From Prevotellaceae bacterium (GTDB taxonomy: Bacteria > Bacteroidota > Bacteroidia > Bacteroidales > Paludibacteraceae): a stretch of DNA of 28,222 nt. The position numbers were made by a program, and so were the translations under genes. Below, one piece after another: positions 16,787 through 25,979 of this stretch; the stretch's first letter is position 1, and each line of letters opens with the position of its first letter. Where the stretch lies: the NCBI GenBank assembly GCA_031270565.1, contig JAISXJ010000191.1, positions 1-28,222 of the forward strand, given 5' to 3'. The notes under the pieces are model-generated. The model saw nothing but the letters and a program-made list of their open reading frames with translations. It had not been told where the DNA came from and ran no database searches.

Positions 16787-17485
16787 ATGAATAAAAAAAC
16801 GAGAATATTTTTCACTGCAACAGCATTATTTTTCACAATATGTTGTTTATCATCGCAAGCACAATTTTTTACAGTCAAGGCAAAAGAAGCCGAAAAGGAA
16901 AAAATAGTAGAAAAAACAGTTGCCGACAGTCAGACAGTCCTCAAAGATGTTGGCGCAGTTACGTCGGTCAGCAACAATTCAGGGCTGAACGACGGCGCAA
17001 AACGGATGCTTGACGGTATGCGTAAGCGTCAATACTTTTCGTTACCGATGGACGAATTAAAGATAAATTCGCCCTACGGATACAGAACAGATCCCTTTAC
17101 GGGCAAACGAAAATTTCACAAGGGCGTGGACCTGAATGCGGATTTCAACTACGTTTACAGCGTTATGCCCGGCAAGGTAATAAAGTCGGGGCGTAACAGA
17201 ACGCTCGGCGAATTTATACAGATAGAACACGGTGAATTTCGTACCACATACGGACACCTGTTGCAACGTCTTGTGGCAGTCAAAGAGGCCGTTGAAGCCG
17301 GACAGCCGATCGGCATATCGGGCAGTTCCGGGCGTAGTACAGGCGAACATCTGCATTTCGGGATGACCTACGGCGGCAAGTCAATAGACCCAATACCGAT
17401 TCTGAACTACATCCTGCAAATAACAAAAGATGCGCGGGATGAACTGGAAAGGATAACAACAAACGAGTTTCTCAAACATAAATAG
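16787..17485 (+). CDS. M23 (LytM-type) endopeptidase, exported
   Basis: This 232-residue zinc endopeptidase cuts peptide bridges in peptidoglycan. A signal peptide-like N-terminus (MNKKTRIFFTATALFFTICC, then SSQAQ) is followed by a spacer rich in charged residues and the M23 domain. The ligands are visible: H111 and D115 in HKGVDL, H157 in YGHL, and H188/H190 in HLHFG. The cysteines at about 19-20 make a lipoprotein possible, but the sequence lacks a good lipobox. In conjugative elements such enzymes open the cell wall for the transfer channel; this role is inferred from context. The gene is divergent from the long operon and is followed by the ssb-like gene. Confidence 0.8.
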   Translation: MNKKTRIFFTATALFFTICCLSSQAQFFTVKAKEAEKEKIVEKTVADSQTVLKDVGAVTSVSNNSGLNDGAKRMLDGMRKRQYFSLPMDELKINSPYGYRTDPFTGKRKFHKGVDLNADFNYVYSVMPGKVIKSGRNRTLGEFIQIEHGEFRTTYGHLLQRLVAVKEAVEAGQPIGISGSSGRSTGEHLHFGMTYGGKSIDPIPILNYILQITKDARDELERITTNEFLKHK

Positions 17486-17503
17486 TAATTTAAAATTTTA
17501 GTT

Positions 17504-17827
17504 ATGAACAATTTAGTATTTTCCGGCAAAATAATCGCCGATGCACGAGTGGTAAAAAGTGAAAAAGGTAATTTTATATCTTTTACATTGTATGAGACAG
17601 GTAAGGGAAAAGATGCGCCGAAAGTGGACGTTACACAGAATTTCAAAGGCGATACGCCTTCGATCGTAGAGCACCTCAAAAAGTTTGCGACGGTCATTAT
17701 AACAGGAACGCCGTATGCAAAGCTGGGTAAAGACAGGGACGGACACCCGATCCCCATATTAGCCGCTTTTGCCGACAGGATTGATATTGTTGCTTTTGCA
17801 GTTGAAAAACTCGATAAGGAAGAATAA
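17504..17827 (+). CDS. ssb: Small single-stranded DNA-binding protein
   Basis: This 107-residue protein begins MNNLVFSGKIIADARVVKSE and continues GNFISFTL, the first strands of an SSB-type OB fold. The middle has VEHLKKFATVIITGTPYAKL, where SSB proteins have the L45 loop and V-x-G strand. The acidic tail of full SSBs is reduced to DKEE. It lies 18 bases after the M23 gene and is probably co-transcribed. It is likely to coat single-stranded DNA of the element. Confidence 0.7.
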   Translation: MNNLVFSGKIIADARVVKSEKGNFISFTLYETGKGKDAPKVDVTQNFKGDTPSIVEHLKKFATVIITGTPYAKLGKDRDGHPIPILAAFADRIDIVAFAVEKLDKEE

Positions 17828-18011
17828 ATACTTTACCAATCCAGGTTAATCCTTATACTTTGATACCCGCCCACAATAAAGAGGGAAATGATTTTCCCAT
17901 AATTGGGGTACTGTCAATGTTTCCGACAAAATATACACTAGCTATTGATACTTTTCAGACAGATATAAGGGGGTTAGCGGAAATAATAAGGATTCAACAA
18001 TTCAAGGATTA

Positions 18012-18067
18012 CCTTAAATCCGCATGTAATTGTTTTTCATAAAAGACAATTACATGCGGATTTAAGG
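18012..18067. repeat. Inverted repeat with perfect 22-base arms
   Basis: The left arm is 18012-18033, the right arm 18046-18067, with a 12-base loop. The left arm begins ccttaaatccgca. With the preceding base this gives a 14-base identity to 27987-28000, and a close variant occurs near 126-137, where genes are cut off. It could be a terminator after ssb, but the shared end sequence suggests two element ends facing each other. Confidence 0.8.
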
Positions 18068-18145
18068 CAGAAAAAAAGTCGAAAAAAACAATGGATAATA
18101 TGGAACAGACACATCGCTCGAAAAGTTTTTGTCGCTCGTACCCTC

Positions 18146-18172
18146 AAAATGATACCTCTCATCATTTTTTTT
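18146..18172 (+). terminator. Possible intrinsic terminator
   Basis: Eight-base arms (aaaatgat 18146-18153, atcatttt 18161-18168) are followed by a T tract. The stem is A+T-rich and hence weak. Confidence 0.4.
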
Positions 18173-18206
18173 AGTTTTTTGGGGAGATTTTGAGCAAAAA
18201 AATTTT

Positions 18207-18234
18207 TTTGTTTTCAAAAGTTATCGTATATTTG
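18207..18234 (+). promoter_or_regulatory. Candidate lanC promoter
   Basis: TATATTTG at 18227-18234 matches the Bacteroides -7 box, 27 bases before the lanC ATG. The nearest TTTG upstream (18207-18210) is only 16 bases away, shorter than ideal. Confidence 0.45.
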
Positions 18235-18261
18235 TCCCGTGTAATTTTGAGCGATAAAATC

Positions 18262-19466
18262 ATGCAAGATAGAGAACTGAATAGATATATACAGGTCATT
18301 GAAAACATCCACGAGGAGTTGATGACATCCGATCTTTCAAAAATATCGGATTACATGCAGGAACGTCTGGTATTGCCCTGTTTTTGACGTTTTATGATCG
18401 AATCATTCGCAGGACAAACGACGTCAGCCCAAGAGTCATGGATATCTTGGAACACAATATCAAACAGATTAATTCGGGAAACTTATCACATACTATTTGT
18501 AGCGGCATCAGCGGGTTCGGATGGCTTTGTGAGCATCTGAGGAAACTGGAAATGTTGAGCGGAGAAGATATTGAATTTTTGGATGACCTTGACCCTTTTT
18601 TATACAAGCAAATGATGGTCGACATCAGAGGAGGAAACTACGATTTCCTACATGGTGCTCTTGGGGCGGGTATGTACTTTCTTTCCCGTTTTGATAAAAA
18701 GAAAGTTCCCGAGTATCTGGACGAACTGCTTACAGAATTAGAAGCATCTGCTACCCTTTGTGAGAACGGCACTGTCAAATGGATATCTGTGGTAAACCAT
18801 AAAATTGGGAAAACAGGATACAACATCAGTTTATCGCACGGGATGTCAAGTATTGCTGCATTTTTCATCAAACTTCATCAATTGAATTTTGAAACGGAAA
18901 GAGTAGACAAATTACTTAGACAAACAATAGTGTATATACTGGAACAGATTACATATACCGAAGGCAGTTTATCGTACTTTCCATTATATTCAAAAGAAAG
19001 CAGTACAGATAATCATAACAGCAGATTAGGATGGTGCTACGGAGATCTAGGAATTGCACATATCTTGTGGCAATCGGCAGTTGTTCTAGAAAACAAGGAA
19101 TGGGAAAATATCGCTATACGTATACTGCTTCATTGCGGTAACCGGCGTGATTTACAAAATAATTCCATTTGGGATGCCTGTTTATGTCATGGCAGTGCTG
19201 GAATAGCTCATATTTTTTGGAATTTGTTTCTGAATACCCAGTTGCATGTATTTCAGGAAATAACTGATTATTGGTTGAATATCACCTTGCACATGGCGAA
19301 ATACACTGACGGATCAGCAGGATTTTTGGCTTGGCGTACAAAAGAATATGGAGGACCTGTAAAATCCGATTCTCTTCTCGAAGGTATTGCCGGTATTGGG
19401 TTAGCCTTACTATCCCAACTTAAAAGTGATGAAATGACTTGGGATGAGTGTTTAATGTTGTCTTGA
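18262..19466 (+). pseudogene. lanC: LanC lanthionine cyclase, frameshifted
   Basis: LanC closes thioether rings by adding Cys thiols to dehydrated Ser/Thr. The frame from ATG 18262 gives 33 residues (MQDRELNRYIQVIENIHEEL, ending SDYMQ). A -1 shift at about 18360 continues GTSGIALFLTFYDRII and on to the end, giving about 401 residues, the usual LanC length. GIALFL is the conserved first repeat, so the two frames were one gene; loss of one G (caggaac from cagggaac) explains it. The zinc ligands are intact: Cys259 in GWCYGD and Cys309-His310 in LCHG. Without the repair, the first frame ends at 18387. A sequencing error cannot be excluded. The precursor gene follows after 47 bases. Confidence 0.85.
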
Positions 19467-19513
19467 ATAAATATTATAAAAATCTTATTATTAATCTATT
19501 AAATTTTATCAAA

Positions 19514-19723
19514 ATGGGATCAAAAAAAATCAAAAAATTAGTTTTGAATAAAGAGATTATTTCAAACCTAACAGAAAACGGAATGAGTAACGTAAAAGGT
19601 GGAAAAGAAACTGAAACTGGCTATGGTATGTGCATCTGCAACGGTACTGACTTTTGCTGCTATACCCAGGCAGGCAGTTGTCCTGGCCTTAACACTAGTA
19701 ATTATGGTTGTTATTGTGCATAA
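19514..19723 (+). CDS. lanA: Lanthipeptide precursor (GG-type leader)
   Basis: This 69-residue precursor has a leader of residues 1-30 (MGSKKIKKLVLNKEIISNL, ending MSNVKGG), with the LNKE recognition-like motif and the double glycine of Bacteroidales class I lanthipeptide precursors. The core, residues 31-69, starts KETETGYGMCIC and ends NYGCYCA. It has 7 Cys (40, 42, 48, 49, 56, 66, 68) and 7 Ser/Thr (33, 35, 45, 51, 55, 61, 62), so every Cys could in principle form a ring. The ATG at 19514 is chosen over the longer frame because it yields the standard leader. It sits between lanC and a strong terminator. Confidence 0.9.
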   Translation: MGSKKIKKLVLNKEIISNLTENGMSNVKGGKETETGYGMCICNGTDFCCYTQAGSCPGLNTSNYGCYCA

Positions 19724-19780
19724 TAAGTAATGCTTCATTTACTCTTAATTGTCAATCAAAAGTAGCAAAACAGAGTAATT

Positions 19781-19835
19781 TATTTTTAATAGAGATTGCC
19801 TTATTATATTTTTCTGGCAGTCTCTATTAAAAATA
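19781..19835. terminator. Strong terminator after lanA
   Basis: The 20-base arms 19781-19800 and 19816-19835 pair except for one G-T wobble, around a 15-base loop. The A and T runs at the outer ends would allow termination in either direction. Confidence 0.75.
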
Positions 19836-19990
19836 TGTACAAAGAAAAAATTAAATGATTATCCTCAAAATGTCCATTCAAAAATTTTGGTTGCTCATGA
19901 GAAAAAGTAGAGGAAAAAAATCGGGGATAATTGTATATATCAATGAAATTCATTATCTTTATGCATTATCACAAAATTACAAAGCAAATT

Positions 19991-20888
19991 ATCAACGATG
20001 AACATTTTAAATTCACAAACAGTTTTCCCGATGAGAAAGCCTGCATTACACATTTCAAGGTTCAAAGAGAGCAAGAAGGGATCATTTGCCCCAGATGGTG
20101 GCGACAAAGAACATCTTTGGCTAAAAAACAAGCTAAGTTACGAATGCAGACACTGCCACAGTCGGCGGTCTTTGCGGACAGGAACCGTTATGGAACACAC
20201 AAAATTGCCGTTTCGGTATTGGCACATTGTGATGTACTTTCTCACCTGTACGAAAAAGTCATTTTCAGCCTCGGAATTACAACGGCAGTTGGGACACAAA
20301 CACTATCAGCCGGTGTGGAAACTATGCAATAAATTACGTGATGTGATGAGTAAACGCGACAACCAGTATAATCTGAGTGGACAGGTAGAACCTAATCATG
20401 TATTCATTACCACGCTCGTAGCAGATGAACAAAAGGACAAACCCCTTAAGTGCGGAGCAGACAGTCAAAAACAGTCGAAAGTGGTCATCATGACTAAAAG
20501 TGAAATTGTTGAAACCCCCAAAGTAGGTAAAAACCTCAAACGTGTCAACCATCTCAAGATGGTACTTACAGATGACTTAAAGGCGGATACGGTTACAAAA
20601 GTTGTCAAAGAACAATTGGATTCACAGGTGGAATTGACCACCGATAATTCAACATCCTATAAAAAGTTGAAGCAAGTGGTAAAACCGCACAGGGTACAAG
20701 CAGTCAAACCCAAAAATCTTCCGAAGGTACTTTTCTGGGTGCATATCGCTAATAGCAATCTCAAACGACTGCTTTTGGATATGCATCACCAACTCAAAAA
20801 AGAGTATTTACAGTATTATCTCAACGAATTCTGTTACAAATTCAACCGTCGTTATTTCGGCGAAAAACTCTTTGACCAACTTGTTTAA
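19991..20888 (+). pseudogene. IS1595-family transposase remnant
   Basis: The N-terminus is in one frame (FKFTNSFPDEKACITHFKVQ, then IICPR), and from about 20098 the protein goes on in another (GGDKEHLWLKNKLSYECRHC, then the rest to LFDQLV). Loss of one T in the second Cys codon of the zinc ribbon (CPRC) at 20097 explains the shift. The first catalytic segment, usually V-E-x-D-E, reads VEPNHVF, so the first acidic residue is lost too. The later parts (TDNSTSYKKL, LPKVLFWVHIANSN, NEFCYKFNRRYFG) are typical of the family. It is a double-dead element placed between the lanA terminator and lanB. Its precise ends are not resolved. Confidence 0.85.
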
Positions 20889-20963
20889 GTGACTGTCTGT
20901 TACCCTACTGACTTCAAATCGGAAATTTACAACAGGACGCTTTGCGGATAATCATAAAAAATT

Positions 20964-23114
20964 ATGTACCAGTTTTTTACTTCTTTTTTTCTTCGTACCC
21001 CATATTTTCCATTCTCCAGTTTATCAGAATATGGGAGAAATAGGCATCAGTCAGTTATGAGGGAAATGTTGCAGATTGCAACACCAGATCTAAGCGAAGG
21101 GATTGGCAAAAGTGCAGACAAGGCTCAGTATTCAGCCTACCGCTATTACCAACGCGCCTGTACGCGCCCAACGCCGTTTGGTCTGTTTGCAGGATGTTCG
21201 GTTGGCACAATCGGAAGTGATTATTCAAAAATATTTTTGTCGAAACAGAAAGAATATAAACGCAACACACGGTTGGATATGAACTATATCTGTGCGCTTA
21301 TACAGCAGATCGAAAGAAGTAAAAATATACGAGAACAATTATTGTATTACCCGAATAGCAGCCTATATCCGGTAGGCAACTTTCTGCGTTACGTGGAATA
21401 CTACTACCGGAAAATACGCCGTATACATCATATAAAACAAATAGAAAACTCGGAATACATTCAAAAAATACTGACTTTGGCTAAGCAAGGCGCACGATTT
21501 TCTAAATTAGCGGCAGTATTGGTTGACGATGAAATATCAATGGAAGAAGCAATTGAGTTTATACATGAACTGATTGATGCCCAAGTATTGGTTAGCGAAT
21601 TAGAGCCTGCTGTAACAAATGTCCGTCCACTCAGCTCATTGATTGCAAAATTAAATGGCTTGTCAAAGGCGGACAAACAAATTATTAGTGTTTTGTCTGA
21701 AATTGAAGCGCAACTCAACTATATTGACCAACAATACATTGGTGATACAGCGGATATTTATCCGGAGATAATCAATCATATAACAAAGACAAAAGTAGCA
21801 GCTGAAATAAAATACCTGTTTCAAACGGATATGTTCAAGCCTGTACTACATGCAACAGTAAGTCGTCATTTACTCAAGGAAATTCAGCAGGCATTGATTT
21901 TCTTAAACAAAGTGACTCCACCTGTTACGCAGCCATATCTTACACAATTTAAGGAAAATTTTACAAAACGTTATGAAGATAGGGAAATGCCTTTGTTATT
22001 TGTGTTGGACAATGAATTGGGAATCGGATACGCCGATAAAACTTCGGGCGATATCAGTCCGTTAGTGGATGATTTAGCGGTGCCGAATAGAAATTCACCC
22101 CCTCAAGTTTCTCAGTCTCCCATTCAATCCGTTTTGTTGCAAAAGTATCAGCCGTCAATGCAAAAGGTAATAGAATTGACCGACAAAGATGTGAAAGACT
22201 TTGTGACAAAATGGGATGATCTGCCGCCAACTATTTCAGTCGTTTGTGAAATATTACAAGATAATGACCGGGGGTGTTCTATTTCTATTAAATATGCAGG
22301 CGGTCAAAGTGCTGCTAATCTGTTAGGTCGTTTTTGTCATTTAGACGAACAAGTTTTGAGTCATACGTTAGCCATTATCCAAAAAGAAGCTTTACTAAAT
22401 CCCGATGTAATTTATGCAGAAATCGTTCATCTGCCAGAGTCCCGAATCGGTAATATTTTGCTTCGTCCTGTTCTTCGCCCGTATGAAATACCATATCTTG
22501 CGAAAACGGGGATTGCGGATCCAGTCCACAATGGCGTGCTTAGTCCGGATGACTTGTTTGTATCCGTCAAAAACAACCGGATTTTATTGCGTTCCAAGCG
22601 ATTGAATAAAGAGATTGTGCCACGAATGAGTACTGCGCATAATTACAGTGGACTGAATCCTATGCCTGTTTATCACTTCCTGTGCGATATGCAGCATCAA
22701 GACAAAAGAAGTGGGCTTGGTATTTTTTGGAGCGATGCTGCACAGCAATTAGATTACTTGCCACGTATAGTATACAAAAGTTGTATTCTGTCGAAAGCTC
22801 GTTGGACGGTTCGTAAGAAAGACATAAAAGAATTTGTCGACATAAAAGATGATAGTGAATTGCTCATAGAAATAAAACAATGGCGAGAGAGACGAAATAT
22901 TCCAGATAGAGTTGTACTTGTCGATGGTGACAATGAGTTATATATAGATATGAACCATCCACTAAGTATTCGAGCATGGCTGCCGATTGTTAAAAAACGT
23001 CCATCGTTTCGATTGGAAGAATTTCTTTTCGATTCGACGACTGCTGTTGTTCGTGGAGAAGAGGGGGTTTTTACAAATGAGTTTATTTTTGCATTTTACA
23101 GGGGAAATTTATGA
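20964..23114 (+). CDS. lanB: LanB dehydratase, glutamylation part
   Basis: This protein has 716 residues. Class I LanB uses glutamyl-tRNA to glutamylate Ser/Thr of the precursor before elimination. The N-terminus FFLRTPYFPF and the hallmark RPTPFGLFAG at 68-77 identify the lantibiotic dehydratase N-terminal domain. Further marks are GNILLRPVLRPYEIPYLAK near 500 and the C-terminal RAWLPIVKKRPSFRLEEFLF. The elimination (SpaB_C) domain is absent, and a separate gene on the other strand supplies it at 24871-25752, a split also known in pinensin-type clusters. The frame is open throughout. No clear promoter is seen in the 75 bases upstream. Confidence 0.9.
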   Translation: MYQFFTSFFLRTPYFPFSSLSEYGRNRHQSVMREMLQIATPDLSEGIGKSADKAQYSAYRYYQRACTRPTPFGLFAGCSVGTIGSDYSKIFLSKQKEYKRNTRLDMNYICALIQQIERSKNIREQLLYYPNSSLYPVGNFLRYVEYYYRKIRRIHHIKQIENSEYIQKILTLAKQGARFSKLAAVLVDDEISMEEAIEFIHELIDAQVLVSELEPAVTNVRPLSSLIAKLNGLSKADKQIISVLSEIEAQLNYIDQQYIGDTADIYPEIINHITKTKVAAEIKYLFQTDMFKPVLHATVSRHLLKEIQQALIFLNKVTPPVTQPYLTQFKENFTKRYEDREMPLLFVLDNELGIGYADKTSGDISPLVDDLAVPNRNSPPQVSQSPIQSVLLQKYQPSMQKVIELTDKDVKDFVTKWDDLPPTISVVCEILQDNDRGCSISIKYAGGQSAANLLGRFCHLDEQVLSHTLAIIQKEALLNPDVIYAEIVHLPESRIGNILLRPVLRPYEIPYLAKTGIADPVHNGVLSPDDLFVSVKNNRILLRSKRLNKEIVPRMSTAHNYSGLNPMPVYHFLCDMQHQDKRSGLGIFWSDAAQQLDYLPRIVYKSCILSKARWTVRKKDIKEFVDIKDDSELLIEIKQWRERRNIPDRVVLVDGDNELYIDMNHPLSIRAWLPIVKKRPSFRLEEFLFDSTTAVVRGEEGVFTNEFIFAFYRGNL

Positions 23115-23299
23115 ATCTGCATAGTTCTACTTTTAGACTTTAAAAACATGCATAATATTTTGTATATCAGAAAATAATATATATCTTTAAAGCGAATTAC
23201 TAATCGCTCCGATAGAATTGATAATGAAACGAAATCAATCTCTAACGGATAAAAAAAATGTGCATTGCTAATTAAATATATGGGTAGTGTCTTAAATTA
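23115..23299. other. A+T-rich gap after lanB
   Basis: No gene is visible, and no second precursor gene was found. It ends where the IS1 remnant begins. Confidence 0.5.
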
Positions 23300-23570
23300 T
23301 CAGGACGAATTATTTCCATATGTACCCGTTTTGTAATAATACTTTTCTATATACATTCCAATCACATTATCGTGTATCTGCTCATTTTTTGAAAAACAGA
23401 TTGTTTTCCTGTTCAATCGTTTCAGATGTGTCCTGAAATTAAGGTTTTTACGCTCTGTTTTCCATGTTCTGTCTTTCCCGATTCGGTGTTTGTCAGGCGG
23501 AATATATTTTTGAGTACGACACCCAATCGTCCGTGTGATATTTACTTATCGGAAATACTTTTATACTTCA
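23300..23570 (-). pseudogene. IS1-family transposase remnant (C-terminal part)
   Basis: On the minus strand the sequence reads HTDDWVSYSK, then after a shift IPPDKHRIGKDRTWKTERKN, LNFRTHLKRLNRKTICFSKN, then EQIHDNVIGMYIEKYYYKTG and a stop at 23300-23302. This is the C-terminal half of IS1-type (InsB-like) transposases, in which the D of TDDW is one catalytic residue and the ERKN-L-x-x-R segment holds the last acidic one. A frameshift lies at about 23508 between YSK and IPPDK. Upstream of about 23570 the frame is lost. The DNA is inactive debris. Confidence 0.75.
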
Positions 23571-23683
23571 CGCGGTCATGTTTTGAGCATAGGAATCGTC
23601 AAAAAATTGGAAGTTTAACCCAACTTGGCCAGTCAATAAACGTAATTATCTTGTAATCAGTAGTATGTGACAGTAGCATATTG

Positions 23684-24868
23684 CTAATGGGGGACTACGA
23701 ATTTTTTTCTCATACCGGGGCTCGACTGTTTAAATTGAAGAGCGTTATATGTTTGTGCGGCGTGTTGATTGGCGCGCGAAGGTTGACGGATGATCAGAGA
23801 ATCTTTGTTTTCGAGTTTCATGCGGGTGGTAATTATCGTATGCGAAGACATGATGTTGCGGATGTGTCGCCAGTCGTAACGGATGCCTTTCTTTTTCAGT
23901 TCTTCCCGGATAGCATGCACTAACCGGTATGCAAGGATGCCGGTAAAGAGATGCGCTTGCGTGTTGATGTCCTTTTGGTGGAAGATCGGACGTACATCAA
24001 GGTCGGTTTTCAGGCAACGAAACGTGCTTTCTATTTCCCTGATCGTGTTGTATATCTCCCATACCGTCTCCTCTGTGAGTTCTTTTAACGAACATCTTAC
24101 AAAATACAGGCTCTCGGGAGCGCTCTTTTCGTTTCGTTTCCATGTCATGGCGCTGACCGTTTTGTCGTCCGACACCTGCAACTCTATATCATAGGGTTTA
24201 CTGATGGACGGATATTTCTCTATTGCCCGCCCGATACGGCGGTTGACCCTGTCTTCCTGCTTCACACCGTGTTTCTTTGACAGGGAGGCTTTTATCGTTT
24301 CCAAGTACTGCTCGAAGCGTTCGGTCAGTTTCCTGTTTATGCTTTCCTGCTTCGCCTGTTTTTGAGCGCTTTTTACGTACATATACAGATCCGTCTGTTC
24401 CGTATCACTGTTCTTTAGCGCCCGTATTTCTATCGGATTCCCACGACGGTCATGAATCTTTACCGCAGAGGCTTCCGACGGTATACATTCTTTCAGCCCC
24501 CGACGGGATATGCATACATAATCATATCCTTTCTCCCGGAGCATTTGAAGGTTGGATTCGGTGACTATACCGGCATCCATCACTACCACCGCACGGGTGT
24601 CGAACAGTCCTTTTTCCTGTTTACTCGCCGTCTCGAACTCCGAGAGTATTTCACAGAGCGTACTTTCCTCACTCACGTTGCCGGCGTAAAATTTACTTTT
24701 ACAGCAGAAGCCCTTTTCGTCGGTCAGCAACGCTAATGAGATCCGTTTGGCGTCGCTGCGTTTTTCCCTTGCTGCGTCCCTCGCGGGCTTTTTCACTCGC
24801 TTGCTTACGGCCTTCAAAATAAAAATTGGTCAGATCGAACAGGCGTATCTGACGCTTGAGGGGAATAG
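23684..24868 (-). pseudogene. IS1634-family transposase remnant, truncated and frameshifted
   Basis: The intact part reads EKRSDAKRISLALLTDEKGF, VVVMDAGIVTESNLQMLREK, GYDYVCISRR, and REIESTFRCLKTDLDVRPIF, the DDE region of IS1634-type transposases (D in VMDAGI, E in REIESTFR). Just upstream the frame is different: IPLKRQIRLFDLTNFYFEGR, then GRSK, so a one-base shift lies at about 24768. The first 200 or so residues are missing, and the fragment starts directly after the stop of the lanB elimination gene. It therefore marks a deletion or rearrangement junction near 24868. The stop is at 23684. Confidence 0.85.
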
Positions 24869-24870
24869 TT

Positions 24871-25752
24871 TCATTTTTGGATATTTTTATTGTTTTTTGC
24901 TATTTCAGATGTGTAATATCTTGATAGAAATTCGTATATTACCATTTCGTGTAAACGATTTTTTGTTCGAAACCATCTGTTCAACGTCATGTGAATTATA
25001 CTGATAACCAATGAATCCATTGAGACTTGTAATTCTCCTGATTTTTCCATGAGAATTAATTTTTCTGTTATTGGATAAATAGCCTGCCTGCGGGCTTTAA
25101 TGATGTCATTGGTATCTGAAACTTCATTTTCCCACAATAATACGTTTTCAATATCTTTGCGAAAAAAACGATATTTATCATTCAATTGTTTAGTTGTATG
25201 ATGATGTATAAATCCAAATTCATTTTTATAACTGCTTGCCAATGTATTTAATAACGATTTCCGTTGTGATAATGAAAATGAAAAAGCGGACAAAAAACTG
25301 TCAATTAATATCAATGCCAATTTCCATCGGAGCTGTTCAAAATCATCATTTCCAAGCAGATGTAAAAGTCTGATGATATATTCGCTGTCAATATAAAACA
25401 TATCTTCAACAATGGATATTGTATTTGAACCGTACCGTTCCATTTCTCGTTGATAGGTATCGCATTGAATCTTCCACACAAGTCCAGTGTCAACAATTGG
25501 ATTAAAATAGTCGAAATACTGATTGAATAGGAATGAAAAATCCCTTGTGTTATTCAGATGTAACCGTAACCGTATGTGAAAATCAGGATCGGAATAGCGA
25601 ATAAAGAACCATTTATCTATTGTATTGTTTTTCTGCATTTTTTTGACATAGCCTAACAACTCGTTTTTCAAAATAGCATCGGCGGTTTTTGTTCCGGTGT
25701 ATAACTTAAAATACGCCCATTCGCTACCCGGTATAAATATTCTGGTTTCCAT
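24871..25752 (-). CDS. LanB elimination protein (SpaB_C / thiopeptide-type)
   Basis: This 293-residue protein removes glutamate from glutamylated Ser/Thr, giving dehydroalanine or dehydrobutyrine. Its marks are WAYFKLYTGTKTADAIL near 13-29, WFFIRYSDPDFHIRLRLH near 48-65, TYQREMERYG near 99-108 and HMTLNRWFRTKNRLHEMV near 257-274. It is complete, and its tail (YEFLSRYYTSEIAK) is where the family normally ends. It lies on the strand opposite to lanB, lanA and lanC and next to IS debris, which suggests inversion. It is probably transcribed together with the S41 gene upstream, 227 bases away. Confidence 0.85.
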   Translation of the reverse strand: METRIFIPGSEWAYFKLYTGTKTADAILKNELLGYVKKMQKNNTIDKWFFIRYSDPDFHIRLRLHLNNTRDFSFLFNQYFDYFNPIVDTGLVWKIQCDTYQREMERYGSNTISIVEDMFYIDSEYIIRLLHLLGNDDFEQLRWKLALILIDSFLSAFSFSLSQRKSLLNTLASSYKNEFGFIHHHTTKQLNDKYRFFRKDIENVLLWENEVSDTNDIIKARRQAIYPITEKLILMEKSGELQVSMDSLVISIIHMTLNRWFRTKNRLHEMVIYEFLSRYYTSEIAKNNKNIQK

Positions 25753-25817
25753 AGATTTATCCTTTTTATGTTATAATTTTTTTGCGAGTTTTAATAATCT
25801 TCGACTTTTTGAAAAAA

Positions 25818-25979
25818 TCAAAATAAAAAAAATGTATTATCATAAGCGCCTTCATTTTTTATAATTTCAATCGCTTTTTCCAAGAGTTCATCTCGTCCTT
25901 CCCGAATCCCTTGAATGGTGGGTTTTACCTCAATATCCGGAACTATACCAATTGATCGAAAGCGTGTGTAATAAAGAAA
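25818..25979 (-). pseudogene. Orphaned 3' end of the S41 peptidase gene
   Basis: In the same frame as the S41 gene but after its stop, the sequence reads RSIGIVPDIEVKPT again, then IQGIREGRDELLEKAIEIIK and a stop at 25818. This is the usual C-terminus of such peptidases. The first part is a second copy of a 36-base sequence. Confidence 0.7.

Larger units (their letters stand above)
17828..18261. other. Intergenic boundary between element block and lan cluster
   Basis: No gene is visible. It holds, in order, a 6-base hairpin (gggaaa/tttccc, 17883-17898), the large inverted repeat at 18012-18067, a terminator-like hairpin at 18146-18172 and a promoter-like box before lanC. Base composition becomes strongly A+T-rich here. 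Confidence 0.5.

Noticed and set aside
17860..18042. 60-codon frame before lanC
   Set aside because: It runs into the large inverted repeat, has no resemblance to a known family and the region looks non-coding.
18384..18386. TTG as the true start of lanC
   Set aside because: The conserved GIALFL segment would be lost, and the upstream frame supplies a fitting N-terminus after a one-base repair.
19448..19513. 22-residue N-terminal extension of the precursor
   Set aside because: It would overlap lanC and add a sequence not seen in GG-type leaders. The ATG at 19514 gives the standard leader.
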